This document shows, in pieces, positions 14,577-24,677 of a DNA stretch of 34,394 nucleotides. Within the stretch, counting starts at the first letter, position 1, and each line of letters begins with the position of its first letter. Location: positions 1 to 34,394 of the forward strand of contig CALQSQ010000060.1 of NCBI GenBank assembly GCA_943333275.1, given 5' to 3'. The stretch comes from Akkermansia muciniphila (GTDB lineage: Bacteria; Verrucomicrobiota; Verrucomicrobiia; Verrucomicrobiales; V1-33). The notes under the pieces were generated by a model that saw only the letters and a list, made by a program, of their open reading frames with translations, did no database searches and was not told the origin of the DNA. The position numbers were made by a program, and so were the translations under genes.

Positions 14577-15965
14577 CTAAAAAATATCCAGGGCCTTTCC
14601 GGTGGCGAGTGGGAAGGGCCGGCCATCGGGCGAATGAATCGTGGTGCGGGGATCAATTCCCAGAGCTTGGAAAATGGTGGCGTGAAGGTCTTCGGGGCCG
14701 CATCCGGCTTCGGCCGGAGCATAACCGATGGAGTCGGATTTCCCATAGACCTGGCCACCCTGCACGCCGCCTCCGGCGAAAGCGACTGAATAGCAGTTGG
14801 GGAAATGATCCCGCCCTGCTCCACCATTGATTCTGGGTGTCCTCCCAAATTCGGTAAGCCAGCAGACCAGCGTTTCGTCCAGCCGCCCGCGCTGCTGCAA
14901 ATCCTCCAAAAGGGCGAATGACGCCTGATCCAGGGGCGGGAGCATGCTGTTTTTGAGTCGGTTGAAATTATCGCCATGCGTGTCGAAATGATCCCCGGAG
15001 GCTCCGTTCAGATCCCCTGCGGCGCAATAGACCGTAACCATCGGCACACCGGCTTCGGTCAGGCGACGCGCCATGAGGGTACTCTGCCCGCAAATGTGCT
15101 GGCCGTAGGAAGCGCGAAGTTGGGCGGGTTCCTTCTCCAGATCGAACGCGTCGCGGACGGCGGGATTCAACAGGAGGTCGAAGGCCTTATCACGGGAACG
15201 GACGAAGGATTCAGTATCCAGAGCATCGCCCATGGTGGCGCCTGCATCGAGCTGCCCTGTCAATTCGCGAACTCCCTGCAGGCGCTGGCGGTCCACGCCG
15301 GAGGGCAGTTCGAGATTAATGGGACTGGAGTGTGGGGATTTGCCCTGATAGGGCGAGCCCGGGGGCCGGACGATGATGGGATCGTATTTCATTCCAAGAA
15401 ATCCTCCATCCTGCCCGTTGGCCCGGCCCCCGTCCGCCATGGTATAGGGCAGTGACACTGCGGCGGGCAGAAGACTGCGGTCCAGGCGCGGGTCCTGGCT
15501 GGCTTCCAGTGCGGCCATTGTCAGGGAACCAAGACAGGGATGATCCGTCCGACTGGCCTCCCAATTGCTGCTGAGATTAGGCGGCGCATGGCCGGTGAGA
15601 TTCCAGTAGGCGGCGGACCGGTGCGATGGTGCCTGGTGCGAAACGCTTCGCACCACGGTCAGATGATGCATTTGGCGGGCGAGGCGGGGCATGTGCTCGC
15701 CGATCCGGATGCCCGGCACGGAAGTGGAAATGGGCTTGAACTCGCCGCGAATTTCCGACGAGGCATCAGGCTTCGGATCCCACGTATCAAGGTGACTCAT
15801 GCCTCCCCATGAGAAGAGCACGATGCACGACTTGGCGCGGCCTCCAGGGCGACCGGACGACCCGCGTGCGCGCGTGCGCTGGGCAGCATTGGCCTGCAGC
15901 ATCAGCACCTGTGGGAGGCTGAGCCCCAGAGAACCGAATTTTAGAAATTGTCTGCGATCAAGCAT
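14577..15965 (-). CDS. Tat-exported DUF1501 protein
   Basis: The ATG at 15965 is preferred over one 174 bases upstream because it puts a twin-arginine signal at the start (LDRRQFLKFGSLGLSL). The 462-residue protein has the alkaline-phosphatase-like fold marks of DUF1501: CIVLFSWGGMSHLDTWDPKP, PGIRIGEHMPRLA, VVRSVSHQAPSHRSAAYW, DHFDTHGDNFNRL, LVCWLTEFGRTPRINGGAGRDHF, and GKSDSIGYAPAE. The conserved Asp/His residues of the likely metal site are present (HLDTWD, DTHGD, GRDHF). The family is usually encoded next to a PSD1/DUF1549/DUF1553 protein, but here no such partner is adjacent; the nearest is 3 kb away with its own DUF1501. The divergent neighbour is a WD40 protein, another usual companion. 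Confidence 0.85.
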   Translation of the reverse strand: MLDRRQFLKFGSLGLSLPQVLMLQANAAQRTRARGSSGRPGGRAKSCIVLFSWGGMSHLDTWDPKPDASSEIRGEFKPISTSVPGIRIGEHMPRLARQMHHLTVVRSVSHQAPSHRSAAYWNLTGHAPPNLSSNWEASRTDHPCLGSLTMAALEASQDPRLDRSLLPAAVSLPYTMADGGRANGQDGGFLGMKYDPIIVRPPGSPYQGKSPHSSPINLELPSGVDRQRLQGVRELTGQLDAGATMGDALDTESFVRSRDKAFDLLLNPAVRDAFDLEKEPAQLRASYGQHICGQSTLMARRLTEAGVPMVTVYCAAGDLNGASGDHFDTHGDNFNRLKNSMLPPLDQASFALLEDLQQRGRLDETLVCWLTEFGRTPRINGGAGRDHFPNCYSVAFAGGGVQGGQVYGKSDSIGYAPAEAGCGPEDLHATIFQALGIDPRTTIHSPDGRPFPLATGKALDIF

Positions 15966-16162
15966 GGGCGATGGTCTCCCGACAATTCTTGAGAGTCTAA
16001 TGCAAATTGGCGTAGTCAATCGCAGGCACGACGGATGCGTGGATGGGAACTGGAATTGGGGTTTTGAAATTTCCCGGAGGATTTCCGTTCTGGAGAAAAT
16101 ATCCGTGAAGCGCACTCGCGGGATACCAATGGGATGCATTCGCAGTATGAGTAGCGCGTTTC

Positions 16163-17230
16163 ATGAAACTCACCCGAACTCAAGATCACCAATTACCCAC
16201 CGGCACCCTCGGACTGGCCATCTCCGCTGATGGAAGCCTTGCTTTCGCTGCGTGTGCCGATGGTAAAATTTACCGCGTGGAGACTTCCACGGGAAAGGCG
16301 GAGGCTTTTGAAGTGGGGCATGCGTCGTATGCCAGCGGGTGTGTCCTGCTGGCGGATGGGAGGAACGTGATTTCCGGAGGATATGATGGCATGCTGCTGT
16401 GGCATGATGTGGAATCGCGGCGATGCTTCCGGCGACTGCAGGCGCATGGCTTTTGGAGCTGGCAACTGGCGCTCTCGCCGGATGGCAAACGGATTGCCTC
16501 CACGTCCGGTCAATATCTGGCGGGCGGATGGAAATACGAACCAGCTTCGGAAGCAGAGTCGTCAGTGAAAGTTTACGACACCCTGAGTGGTGATCTGGTC
16601 GCAGCCTTCGGTCACACCCCTCCCGTGCTATCCTGTGCCTTCAGTCCCGACAGCCAGCATCTGGCGGCCGCCAACATGATGGGTGAGGTGCGTGTCTGGA
16701 ATCTGCTGGATCACGCCAATGGCGAGCCGGTCGCTAAATGGACTTCACCAGATTTTACATCGTGGGGAACAACCAAGACGCACCACTATTGCGGCGGCAT
16801 TTATGGACTGGGGTTCTCGCCGGATGGGGCCTCTCTGGTCGGTTGTGGCATGGGACCGATGACCGATCCCATGGCTGGAAATGGCAAGATGACCTGGCAG
16901 CGGTGGAATTGGCGGACAGGTGAGAGGAGCGATCAAATCAAGGACGGCCAGCACGGCAGTGGCTTGATGGAATCGATCGCCTGGCATCCCAAGGGCGAGC
17001 ATTTTGTGATGGCGGGCCGGCAGGCGCAGGGGACGTGGAATGCCGCCGTCTTCTCTGCCGCCGATGGGAGTTTGCTGTTTTCGCTGGATTCAAAAAAACG
17101 CATCACGCAGGCAAAGTTTGTGGCCGATGGCAGCGCCTTGATCCTTGCGGGAGCCAATGGCCAGGCCGCTCCCAAGGATGGGGTGTGCCCGCCGTGGGGG
17201 AGATTGCAGGTCTATCAGGTGGAGGCTTAG
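16163..17230 (+). CDS. WD40-repeat beta-propeller protein
   Basis: A 355-residue protein without a signal peptide. Repeated strands of the WD40 type are visible: GTLGLAISADGSLAFAACAD, VISGGYDGMLLWHDVESRR, SWQLALSPDGKRIAS, VLSCAFSPDSQHLAAANMMG with VRVWNL, and GIYGLGFSPDGASLVGCGMG, enough for a six- or seven-bladed propeller. No enzymatic motif is present. Propellers of this kind often accompany DUF1501 and PSD1 genes in Planctomycetota and Verrucomicrobiota, and here it is transcribed away from DUF1501 across 197 bases. Its role is unknown; protein binding is likely from the fold. Confidence 0.78.
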   Translation: MKLTRTQDHQLPTGTLGLAISADGSLAFAACADGKIYRVETSTGKAEAFEVGHASYASGCVLLADGRNVISGGYDGMLLWHDVESRRCFRRLQAHGFWSWQLALSPDGKRIASTSGQYLAGGWKYEPASEAESSVKVYDTLSGDLVAAFGHTPPVLSCAFSPDSQHLAAANMMGEVRVWNLLDHANGEPVAKWTSPDFTSWGTTKTHHYCGGIYGLGFSPDGASLVGCGMGPMTDPMAGNGKMTWQRWNWRTGERSDQIKDGQHGSGLMESIAWHPKGEHFVMAGRQAQGTWNAAVFSAADGSLLFSLDSKKRITQAKFVADGSALILAGANGQAAPKDGVCPPWGRLQVYQVEA

Positions 17231-17235
17231 ATCTG

Positions 17236-17260
17236 ACACTCACGGAGTGTGGGTTTATTT
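17236..17260 (+). terminator. Hairpin between convergent genes, probable terminator
   Basis: A perfect six-pair stem ACACTC-ACG-GAGTGT (17236-17250) lies six bases after the WD40 stop, followed by GGGTTTATTT. The T-tract is imperfect. It sits in the 24-base gap before the stop of the convergent rhodanese gene. Confidence 0.42.
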
Positions 17261-17773
17261 CACTTCGGTTCCGGCAAAGGGAAGTTTGGACGTGCGCACA
17301 TCCAGCAGCGGACCGAGTTCATAGACGTTTTCATAGCCGTAAGTCCTGAGGGCGATGAAGGTGGAAATGTTGAGGGAGGCGGCGGCCGTTTTTGAGGCAA
17401 AGGCGGCGGGGCTTCCCAGGAAGTTATTGTTGCAGTAGATGAGCACGCGGGTGGTCTTTTTGGGAATGGCCTTGGCGAGGGATTCGGCGGTGAAGTCCGT
17501 AAAGGGAAGGCTGATTGCGCCCTTGATATGGCGGAGGGCGAATTTGTCGGCGCTGCGGGCGTCGAGCACGATCGTTTCCGGTTCTGCGGCCATTTTCTGG
17601 AATTGGGCTTCCGTAAGGCGATGTGATTCACGGGTGTCCTTGGTCGATTGGGCGATGGCCATGAAGCCCTGGAAATCGATGAGTTCATTGGGAATAGCTT
17701 CGGCGGCCCGGAGATGGAAATTGAAGCTGAGCAGGGCGAGGACCATGATGATGGGGTGGGGAGGTTTGTGCAT
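17255..17773 (-). CDS. Exported rhodanese-like protein
   Basis: With the ATG at 17773 the protein has 172 residues and a signal peptide (about 8-24, LLSFNFHLRAAEA). An upstream ATG at 17887 would add 38 residues before the signal and is unlikely. The rhodanese fold is shown by ETIVLDARSADKFALRHIKG, AISLPFTDF and the active-site strand VLIYCNNNFLG, with Cys114 as the persulfide-forming residue. The active-site loop CNNNFLG is not that of well-known thiosulfate or arsenate forms. Periplasmic single-domain rhodaneses probably handle sulfur or thiol redox chemistry; no partner is evident. The 169 bases up to the next gene form a divergent promoter region with no motif I can defend. Confidence 0.8.
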   Translation of the reverse strand: MHKPPHPIIMVLALLSFNFHLRAAEAIPNELIDFQGFMAIAQSTKDTRESHRLTEAQFQKMAAEPETIVLDARSADKFALRHIKGAISLPFTDFTAESLAKAIPKKTTRVLIYCNNNFLGSPAAFASKTAAASLNISTFIALRTYGYENVYELGPLLDVRTSKLPFAGTEVK

Positions 17774-17942
17774 GTTGCCAGGATAATCCTGCGCGCTCCG
17801 GAATGTGTGAGGGCCTGGTAAATTGTTTGTCAGGATTTTGTGATCCGGGTCGTTGCGGATGCTGGTGATTGACCCGCGTTTTTTCAAGGAGTGATGGGAT
17901 TTAGGCCGCGACTACCCGGCTGGGTGTTGTAGTTTTCAAGCC

Positions 17943-20900
17943 ATGAGTTTTCGTCTCTTCAGGTTTGTCCTAGCAACGTCGATGGCCGCCTCTGCGCACG
18001 CGGAGGGCGAGCCGCTTTCATTCAATCGCGACATTCGCCCGATTCTTTCGGACAAATGTTTCGCCTGTCATGGATTTGATGCCAAGCACCGCAAGGCTGA
18101 GTTGCGTCTGGATACGTTGGAGGGTGGTCATGGGAAATCCAAAAGTGGAGCGGTGGCCATCCAACCGGGGAATCCTGCCGGGAGTGAGGTCTGGAAGCGG
18201 ATCAACGAGACGGATCCGGATGAAATCATGCCTCCTCCTGATTCGCACAAGACGCTCACAGCAGCAGAAAAAGAAGTGCTGAAAAAATGGATGGAGCAGG
18301 GCGCTTCCTACCAGAGGCACTGGTCCTTTGAGCCACCTGTGAAATCCGCCGTTCCTCCGATCCCGCCGGAGATGCCTGCGCGCAATGAAGTGGATGCGTT
18401 CATTTTTGATCGGTTGAAAAAGGAGGGGCTGACACCCCTGTCCGAGGCCGATAAGGAAACGCTGATTCGACGCATCACCTTTGCGCTGACCGGCCTGCCG
18501 CCGAGTTTGACAGAGGTGGAGGCATTTCTTGCCGATGCCTCGCCGGATGCCTATGAGAAGGTGGTGGACCGCCTGCTTGCGTCCCCGGCCTACGGCGAAC
18601 AAATGGGCCGCAACTGGCTGGATGTGGCGCGGTATGGTGACACGCATGGACTGCATTTGGACAACGAGCGATCGATGTGGCTGTATCGCGACTGGGTGGT
18701 GGGCGCGTTTAATCGGAACCTGCCTTTTGATCAATTTACCATCGAACAACTGGCCGGCGATCTGCTGCCCAATGCCACCCAGGATCAGATAGTGGCCACG
18801 GGATTCAACCGCTGCAACGTCACCACCGGAGAGGGTGGGGCGATTGATGCCGAGTTCATTTTCCGTTACGCCGTGGAACGCACCGCGACGACCGCCCAGA
18901 CCTGGCTGGGGCTCACCGCAGGCTGCGCCCAGTGCCACGATCACAAGTTCGATCCGCTTTCGCAAAAGGAGTTCTATCAACTCTACTCCTTTTTCCACAG
19001 CGCGGCGGACCCGGCCATGGATGGCAATGCGATCCTCACCGCCCCGGTCTTGAAAATGATTACCCCTGACGATACCAAACGGCTCGCAGATTACGATGCC
19101 CAGATCGCCGCGACCGAGCAGCGCAAACTGGCCGAAGTGGAGAAAGTTGCCTATGTAGATCCGGCCTCGCTGGTGCCATTGCCGCCCGCCAAAATTGAAG
19201 ATCGGATGCTCGTGGAGGATGATTTTCCCGCCGGGGTGGCCACGGCGAGCAAGCCCAACTGGGTGACGAAAGATGCAGGACCGGTGGCTTGTGGAAATCG
19301 CGCGCTCAGGATCAGCGGCAAGGGGGTGACGCAGGATTATTATGAAGGCGGCAATCCACCGATCGACGTGCCCGTCGAAGCCAAATTTTCCTTCCAAGTG
19401 TTCATCGATCCCACCGACCCTCCGAAAGCGGTCATGATCCAATTCAATACGACCGGATGGAAGCACCGCGCCATGTGGGGCGACCAAACCGCCATTCCCG
19501 GATGGGGAGCCCCCAACACTGGGGAGCGCTTCATCGCCGGTCCGCTGCCTCCATCCACCGGATGGCAGACGCTGGAGGTCCCAGCAGCCAGCATGGGATT
19601 GAATGCTGGAGATAAAATCACCGGTCTGGCCTTCACTCTGGATGGGGGCACCGCACACTTTGATGGATTGAAGGTCACGGGCCGGATCGATGACGCGAAG
19701 GACGAAACGAAATCGTTCCTGGCCTGGCTGGCAGCGCGGGAGGGGAAAGACACCGCCGGATTGCCCGGGGAATTAAACAATCTTTTCAAATCCGGTCCCG
19801 CAGCCACCCGCACGGATTTCCAGCAGAAGCAGTTGCGCGATTATTTCCTGATCAACGTCTGTCAGACAACCAAGCCGGTGCTGGCGACGATCGAGGCAGA
19901 GGTCGCGAAAATGAAATCAGAACGTGAGCAACTCGACAAGGTCATTCCCTCCACGTTCGTCATGAAAGACCTTGATGCCCCGCGCGAGAGTTTTGTGATG
20001 ATTCGCGGGGCTTATGACAAGCCCGGCGAGAAAGTCGTGCGGGATGTGCCGGCGGCTTTCCCCCCTCTGCCCAACAAGGAAAAACCGACGCGGCTGGACC
20101 TGGCGAAATGGCTTGTGGCCGAGAATAATCCGCTCTCCGCACGCGTGACCGTCAACCGTTTCTGGCAGCAGGTCTTTGGCACGGGGCTGGTTAAAACGTC
20201 CGGAGACTTTGGTTCACAAGGCCAGCCGCCGAGCCATCCGGAGTTGCTGGACTGGCTTGCAGTCACTTTCAGGGAAAGTGGCTGGGATATGAAAAGGCTG
20301 ATGCGCCTGCTGGTGACCAGCGCCACATTCCGGCAGTCATCGGCAGCCCCGGAGGCGCTGTGGAAGAGGGATCCGGAGAATCGGCTCCACGCGCGCGGCG
20401 CTCGTTTGCGACTCGATGCCGAGGAGGTGCGGGATAACGCTCTGGCCATTTCCGGTCTGCTGAAAACGAAGATGGGAGGAGCGGGAGTTCGCCCCTATCA
20501 ACCGCCGAACATCTGGGAGCCGGTTGGCTTTGATGGCAGCACCACGCGGAATTATGTTCAGGACAAGGGCGACAGCCTTTACCGTCGCAGCCTGTATACG
20601 TTTATCAAACGCACCGCGCCCCCGCCTTTCATGGTGAATTTCGATGCTCCCTCACGCGAACAAAGCTGCACGGTCCGCGAGCGCAGCAATACCCCCATGC
20701 AGGCGCTGCAGCTCATGAACGATGTGCAGCACATTGAGGCAGCGAGGGGCTTTGCCGAACGCCTCATGACTGAAGGCGGGGCCACGCCCGATGAACGGAT
20801 CACGTTCGGATATCGACTGGTGCTCGCGCGGCATCCTTCCGCCGAGGAACTGGAAGTCGTCCGTGCCGCTATGGGAGAGCATTTGGCGAAATACCAGGCG

Positions 20901-21038
20901 GCTCCGGAAGCTGCGGCCAAACTGATCCGTCAGGGGGAATCTCCTCCCAAGGCGGGACTCGCGGAGCCGGAACTCGCGGCCTGGACACTGATCGCCAATT
21001 TATTGTTAAACCTCGACGAAACCATTACCCGCAACTGA
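17943..21038 (+). CDS. Planctomycete-type cytochrome c / DUF1549 / DUF1553 protein (PSD1 type)
   Basis: A 1031-residue exported protein (signal to about 20). Domains in order: a planctomycete cytochrome C domain with heme motif CFACH (39-43) and later [15 protein letters not shown]1549 (about 145-355) with [15 protein letters not shown] and a second Cxx[15 protein letters not shown] (328-332); a beta-sandwich insert (about 415-582, with strands such as [19 protein letters not shown]); a short coiled part; and DUF1553 (about 710-965) with [28 protein letters not shown] and [20 protein letters not shown]. This architecture is common in the PVC group, biochemically uncharacterised, and probably periplasmic. 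The next gene begins 4 bases after its stop, so the two form an operon. Confidence 0.9.
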   Translation: MSFRLFRFVLATSMAASAHAEGEPLSFNRDIRPILSDKCFACHGFDAKHRKAELRLDTLEGGHGKSKSGAVAIQPGNPAGSEVWKRINETDPDEIMPPPDSHKTLTAAEKEVLKKWMEQGASYQRHWSFEPPVKSAVPPIPPEMPARNEVDAFIFDRLKKEGLTPLSEADKETLIRRITFALTGLPPSLTEVEAFLADASPDAYEKVVDRLLASPAYGEQMGRNWLDVARYGDTHGLHLDNERSMWLYRDWVVGAFNRNLPFDQFTIEQLAGDLLPNATQDQIVATGFNRCNVTTGEGGAIDAEFIFRYAVERTATTAQTWLGLTAGCAQCHDHKFDPLSQKEFYQLYSFFHSAADPAMDGNAILTAPVLKMITPDDTKRLADYDAQIAATEQRKLAEVEKVAYVDPASLVPLPPAKIEDRMLVEDDFPAGVATASKPNWVTKDAGPVACGNRALRISGKGVTQDYYEGGNPPIDVPVEAKFSFQVFIDPTDPPKAVMIQFNTTGWKHRAMWGDQTAIPGWGAPNTGERFIAGPLPPSTGWQTLEVPAASMGLNAGDKITGLAFTLDGGTAHFDGLKVTGRIDDAKDETKSFLAWLAAREGKDTAGLPGELNNLFKSGPAATRTDFQQKQLRDYFLINVCQTTKPVLATIEAEVAKMKSEREQLDKVIPSTFVMKDLDAPRESFVMIRGAYDKPGEKVVRDVPAAFPPLPNKEKPTRLDLAKWLVAENNPLSARVTVNRFWQQVFGTGLVKTSGDFGSQGQPPSHPELLDWLAVTFRESGWDMKRLMRLLVTSATFRQSSAAPEALWKRDPENRLHARGARLRLDAEEVRDNALAISGLLKTKMGGAGVRPYQPPNIWEPVGFDGSTTRNYVQDKGDSLYRRSLYTFIKRTAPPPFMVNFDAPSREQSCTVRERSNTPMQALQLMNDVQHIEAARGFAERLMTEGGATPDERITFGYRLVLARHPSAEELEVVRAAMGEHLAKYQAAPEAAAKLIRQGESPPKAGLAEPELAAWTLIANLLLNLDETITRN

Positions 21039-21042
21039 GACC

Positions 21043-22503
21043 ATGGACCCCATTTTCGAGCATCAACTACTGCAAACCCGCCGCCAGTTCTTCGGTCAGA
21101 CCGGCCTCCGGCTGGGGGGACTTGCCCTCGCAAATATGCTTGGCAGTCAAACTGCCCGCGCTGCGACCACCGGTGAGTTACGCGTCAACCCACCCCTGCC
21201 CGGATTTCCCCATTTTCCGCCCAAGGCGAAAGCCGTCATCTACCTCCACATGAACGGCGGGCCGCCGCAGCTGGATATGTGGGACTACAAGCCGCAGTTG
21301 CAGAAATTTTTCGATACGGAAATCCCCAAGGAAATCCGCGGTGATCAGCGCATCACCGGCATGACCAGCGGGCAGGCGCGATTCCCCGTGGCTCCGTCCA
21401 TTTTCAAATTCGACCAGCACGGCCAATGCGGACGCTGGGTGAGTGAGGTGCAGCCTTACACGGCGAAGATTGTGGACGAAATCGCCCTCATCAAAACCGT
21501 CCACACCAACGCCATCAATCACGATCCAGCCTGCACCTTCGTGATGACCGGATCCGAAGTGCCCGGCCGCGCCAGCATCGGATCCTGGCTCGCCTATGGA
21601 CTGGGAAGTGAAAGCAACAATCTGCCGGCGTTCGTCTGCCTCATGCCACGCTCGGGTGGCGGTCAGGCGTTGTTTTCGCGGATGTGGGGCAGCGGTTTTC
21701 TGCCCACGCGCTACACCGGGGTCACGCTGCGCGGAGCGGGCGATCCCGTGCTTTACCTGCAGAACCCGGAGGGTGTCGGCAGCAGTGACCGCCGGGTGAT
21801 GCTCGATGCGCTCGGAAAACTCAATCAGCGCGGATTCGATAAATTCGGCGATCCCGAAATCCAGACCCGCATCTCCCAATACGAAATGGCCTTCCGCATG
21901 CAGACGAGCGTGCCGGAGTTGGTGGACATGAGCAAGGAACCCGCCGCGGTGATGGACCTTTACGGTCCGGATGTGAAGAACTCCGGAAGCTTTGCCCACA
22001 GCGCCCTGATGGCGCGTCGACTCGTCGAACGCGGCGTGCGCGTGGTGCAAATCATGCACCGCGGATGGGACACCCATGGAAACCTGCCCAATGCCCTAAA
22101 GAGCCAGTGCAAGGACACCGACCAGGGCGTGGGTGCATTGATCGCCGATCTCAAACAAAGCGGCCTGCTCGACAGCACGCTCGTGATCTGGGGCGGTGAG
22201 TTTGGCCGCACCGTCTATTCCCAGGGCAATCTCACCGCCACCGACTACGGTCGCGACCACCACCCCAGAAATTTCTGCATGTGGATGGCCGGGGGCGGAA
22301 TCAAGGGAGGCACCGTGCTGGGAGAAACCGATGATTTCTCCTACAACATCGTGGATACCCCGGTGCACTTGAATGAAATCAACGCCACGATCCTCCACTG
22401 CATGGGCATCGACCATTCGCGCTTCACGCATCCTCTCCAGGGACTAGATGTCCGGCTTACGGGCGTGGAACCTGCCCGGGTGGTCACCGAAATCCTGGGC
22501 TGA
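21043..22503 (+). CDS. Tat-exported DUF1501 protein, partner of PSD1
   Basis: A 486-residue protein with a twin-arginine leader ([20 protein letters not shown]). DUF1501 marks: [101 protein letters not shown] and [10 protein letters not shown]. Asp/His clusters (LDMWD, WDTHG, GRDHHP) suit an alkaline-phosphatase-like metal site. It immediately follows the PSD1 gene, the classic arrangement. This copy is a different subtype from the one at 14577-15965 (HMNGGPPQ versus FSWGGMSH), so they are not a recent duplication. Confidence 0.9.
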   Translation: MDPIFEHQLLQTRRQFFGQTGLRLGGLALANMLGSQTARAATTGELRVNPPLPGFPHFPPKAKAVIYLHMNGGPPQLDMWDYKPQLQKFFDTEIPKEIRGDQRITGMTSGQARFPVAPSIFKFDQHGQCGRWVSEVQPYTAKIVDEIALIKTVHTNAINHDPACTFVMTGSEVPGRASIGSWLAYGLGSESNNLPAFVCLMPRSGGGQALFSRMWGSGFLPTRYTGVTLRGAGDPVLYLQNPEGVGSSDRRVMLDALGKLNQRGFDKFGDPEIQTRISQYEMAFRMQTSVPELVDMSKEPAAVMDLYGPDVKNSGSFAHSALMARRLVERGVRVVQIMHRGWDTHGNLPNALKSQCKDTDQGVGALIADLKQSGLLDSTLVIWGGEFGRTVYSQGNLTATDYGRDHHPRNFCMWMAGGGIKGGTVLGETDDFSYNIVDTPVHLNEINATILHCMGIDHSRFTHPLQGLDVRLTGVEPARVVTEILG

Positions 22504-22556
22504 TCCGCGATTCCATTTCCGCCGCCGCCTCGAAAAGAAATTCGTGAGGGTGGCAA

Positions 22557-23603
22557 TCACTTGCCCGCTTTCAGCAACTCCAGCATTGATTCACCCATGG
22601 CGTGGCCTATGCGGGTGAACCAGATGGCGCTGCCGAAATAATGATAGGGGCGGTCACTGCCGGTGTGTTCCCATTCCGGCTCCTTCTGCCAGTTGGGGAA
22701 CATTTCCTCAGCAGCCTTGTCCACGAGCAGGTCCGCGCGGAAGGCTTTTAGATTGCCCTTGAACTCGGGCACCTCATTCATGGAGAGTTGCGCCTCGCGG
22801 ACGACGAGCATGCCGCCCTCGGCTGGCTTGGAGCCGTTCTGGCCGAGTGCCCCGATCACGAAGGGAAGCTTCGGAGCATTCAAATCCTTCCGCACGTCGT
22901 TGATAAAATGCCTCATGTTGGAGGCGTATTCCTGCTCGGCCCCGAAGATGTCATTGAAGCCCTGAAACCAAACAAAACCCGCCAGTTCGGGAGTCGTTCC
23001 CTTGAGTTGTGGAAACAGGGTGGCGTAATTTTCCATCACGTCCTTCACTTCCGCCAACATGTTGCGGTAGGAGGATCCGTATTCCTTTTTCAGGTCGTCG
23101 AGGGTGGGGAGTGGATCGTTCTTCTGGTTTTTTTCATTCTCCTTGGCCACCCGTGCCTGTGCGTCCTTGAGTTCCTTCTGCATCATGTCGTCGGGAAATC
23201 CGGCGGAGGGAGAGCGGAAATTTTTGAAAAGCGAGTGACCGCCCCACGCGGCCTTGACCAGGATCACCGGGTCCTCAAAATGATTGCCCATCATCGTCCC
23301 GAATTCCAACTCCACCCCCGTGCAGTCCGGCGAGCCATAGCCAATGGTCAGCGGACCCTTGCGATCGAGGAATTTGATGAACACGTCATCCCGCTGGATC
23401 CACTGGTCGTCCTTGCGGAGATGCGCGAACAAATCCCGGGTCTTGGCATCCTGCGCCTGATACTCAAGGAGCTTGTTGCGGGCCTTGCCCTCCATGTTCG
23501 ACTGGCCGGCGAGGATGAATACTTTGACGGGCTTTTCAGCCGCCTGAACGGAAAGTGTGGCGGACAGGCCGACGGTCAGCAGAAGCAGGAGCGATGATCT
23601 CAT
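22557..23603 (-). CDS. Secreted SGNH carbohydrate acetylesterase (sialate O-acetylesterase type)
   Basis: A 348-residue protein with a signal peptide (1-21, ATLSVQAAE). SGNH blocks: FILAGQSNMEGKARN (Ser35), VELEFGTMMGNHFEDPVIL, AAWGGHSLFKNFRSPSAG, FVWFQGFNDIFGAEQEY, LPFVIGALGQNG, and the closing RPYHYFGSAIWFTRIGHAMG with the catalytic His. It is the closest relative of the insert-bearing esterase at 12403-14157 but uninterrupted. It is convergent with the DUF1501 gene (53 bases between stops, no clear hairpin) and divergent from prmC. Its distance from the 9.7-14.2 kb run suggests separate control. Confidence 0.87.
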   Translation of the reverse strand: MRSSLLLLLTVGLSATLSVQAAEKPVKVFILAGQSNMEGKARNKLLEYQAQDAKTRDLFAHLRKDDQWIQRDDVFIKFLDRKGPLTIGYGSPDCTGVELEFGTMMGNHFEDPVILVKAAWGGHSLFKNFRSPSAGFPDDMMQKELKDAQARVAKENEKNQKNDPLPTLDDLKKEYGSSYRNMLAEVKDVMENYATLFPQLKGTTPELAGFVWFQGFNDIFGAEQEYASNMRHFINDVRKDLNAPKLPFVIGALGQNGSKPAEGGMLVVREAQLSMNEVPEFKGNLKAFRADLLVDKAAEEMFPNWQKEPEWEHTGSDRPYHYFGSAIWFTRIGHAMGESMLELLKAGK

Positions 23604-23761
23604 GAGGATGGGGAGGGGTTTGGGTTGCGGTCAAATGTCAGGGCAGTCTGCGTCGTGCGGGGGTGAAGTGTCGAGACTAAGTTTCCTGCGCCTCTGCGGA
23701 ACGGCAGGGTGGGGGACTAACGAATTGCTTGCATTTCCTTTAATTTCATGATGGATGGCGC

Positions 23762-24610
23762 ATGATCAAAACTGTGCTCCAGACCATCCAGGACGGAGCG
23801 GCTTATCTGGAAAAAAAGGGGGTGGAGAATGGGCGGTTAAACATGGAGCACCTGCTCGCCCACGTTCTCCGATGCAAGCGCATGCAGTTGTATCTGTGGT
23901 TTGACCGCCCCATGGCCGAGGAGGAATTGGTTCCGCTGCGCGACCTGACGATGCGGCGCGGCAAGCGGGAGCCCCTGCAGCATCTGCTGGGGACTGTGGA
24001 GTTTTATGGCAGGGAATTTCTATGTGATGCCCGCGGATTGATTCCGCGCCCCGAGACTGAGGAACTGGTCGAAAAGATGGTGGCGAAATTTGGCGCTGCA
24101 GGCGGCAAGCCGGAGAAGATTCTGGATGTGGGAACGGGTTCCGGGGTGATTGGGATTTCCCTGGGCATCGTCTGGCCGGAAGCGGAGGTCACGCTGGCGG
24201 ATATTTCCACTGATGCCCTGCAACTGGCCGGGGCCAATGCCGAGAAGCATGGCCGCGAGGTGCGGTTGGTGCAGACGGACTTGTGGGCGGCACTGACGGG
24301 GGGGCGATTTTCCCTGGTGCTGGCCAATTTGCCCTACATTCCGTCCGGCGAACTCGCCCAACTGGATGCGGAGGTCCAGCGGGATCCTGCGCTGGCCCTG
24401 GACGGAGGAAGCGAAGGGAATGAAATCATGCTGCGGTTCATCGCGGGGTTGCCGGAGCACCTTGAACCGGGAGCGCTGGTGGGAATGGAAATCGGGCCGG
24501 GACAGGGGGCTGCGCTGCAGGCGGCTCTGGAACGCGTGGGGCTCAGAGGGGTGCAGGTATTGAATGACTATTCGGCGCGCGAACGCTTTGTCTTTGCGGA
24601 GTTCAGTTGA
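23762..24610 (+). CDS. prmC: Release factor glutamine methyltransferase
   Basis: A 282-residue protein matching PrmC/HemK in length and order: an N-terminal helical domain (1-75) with NMEHLLAHVLRCKRMQLYL, then REFLCDARGLIPRPETEELV, the SAM-binding motif ILDVGTGSGVIGISLG (120-135), and the substrate motif NLPYI (189-193). It methylates the GGQ glutamine of peptide-chain release factors. The canonical NPPY is NLPY here; the Asn and the PY pair are kept. It is the first of a run of core genes on the plus strand, with 158 bases to the divergent esterase. Confidence 0.9.
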   Translation: MIKTVLQTIQDGAAYLEKKGVENGRLNMEHLLAHVLRCKRMQLYLWFDRPMAEEELVPLRDLTMRRGKREPLQHLLGTVEFYGREFLCDARGLIPRPETEELVEKMVAKFGAAGGKPEKILDVGTGSGVIGISLGIVWPEAEVTLADISTDALQLAGANAEKHGREVRLVQTDLWAALTGGRFSLVLANLPYIPSGELAQLDAEVQRDPALALDGGSEGNEIMLRFIAGLPEHLEPGALVGMEIGPGQGAALQAALERVGLRGVQVLNDYSARERFVFAEFS

Positions 24611-24677
24611 CCGGGCAGGGATTGGGTTTATGGGAAGTCAGTTCCCGTTCTCCCTCTCCCCCTAACTTTATTTTCTG

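Noticed and set aside
15990..16017. TTGACT on the minus strand upstream of DUF1501 as a -35 box
   Set aside because: The only reasonable -10 (TAGACT) is 14 bases away, too close for a sigma70 promoter.
18018..19658. 546-codon open frame on the minus strand
   Set aside because: Lies wholly inside the PSD1 gene, which has clear domains; the antisense product has no signal peptide or recognisable motif. A shadow of GC-rich coding sequence.
21178..22077. 299-codon open frame on the minus strand
   Set aside because: Antisense to the DUF1501 gene with conserved motifs; His- and Gly-rich composition is typical of a reverse reading.
9745..23603. Possible recent duplication of the three intact SGNH esterases
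   Set aside because: They share motifs around the catalytic blocks but differ elsewhere in length and sequence, so they look like old paralogues or separate acquisitions, not a recent repeat.
24632..24646. Hairpin GGGAA-GTCAG-TTCCC between prmC and murA
   Set aside because: Five-pair stem followed by a C-rich, not T-rich, stretch; not convincing as a terminator or attenuator.
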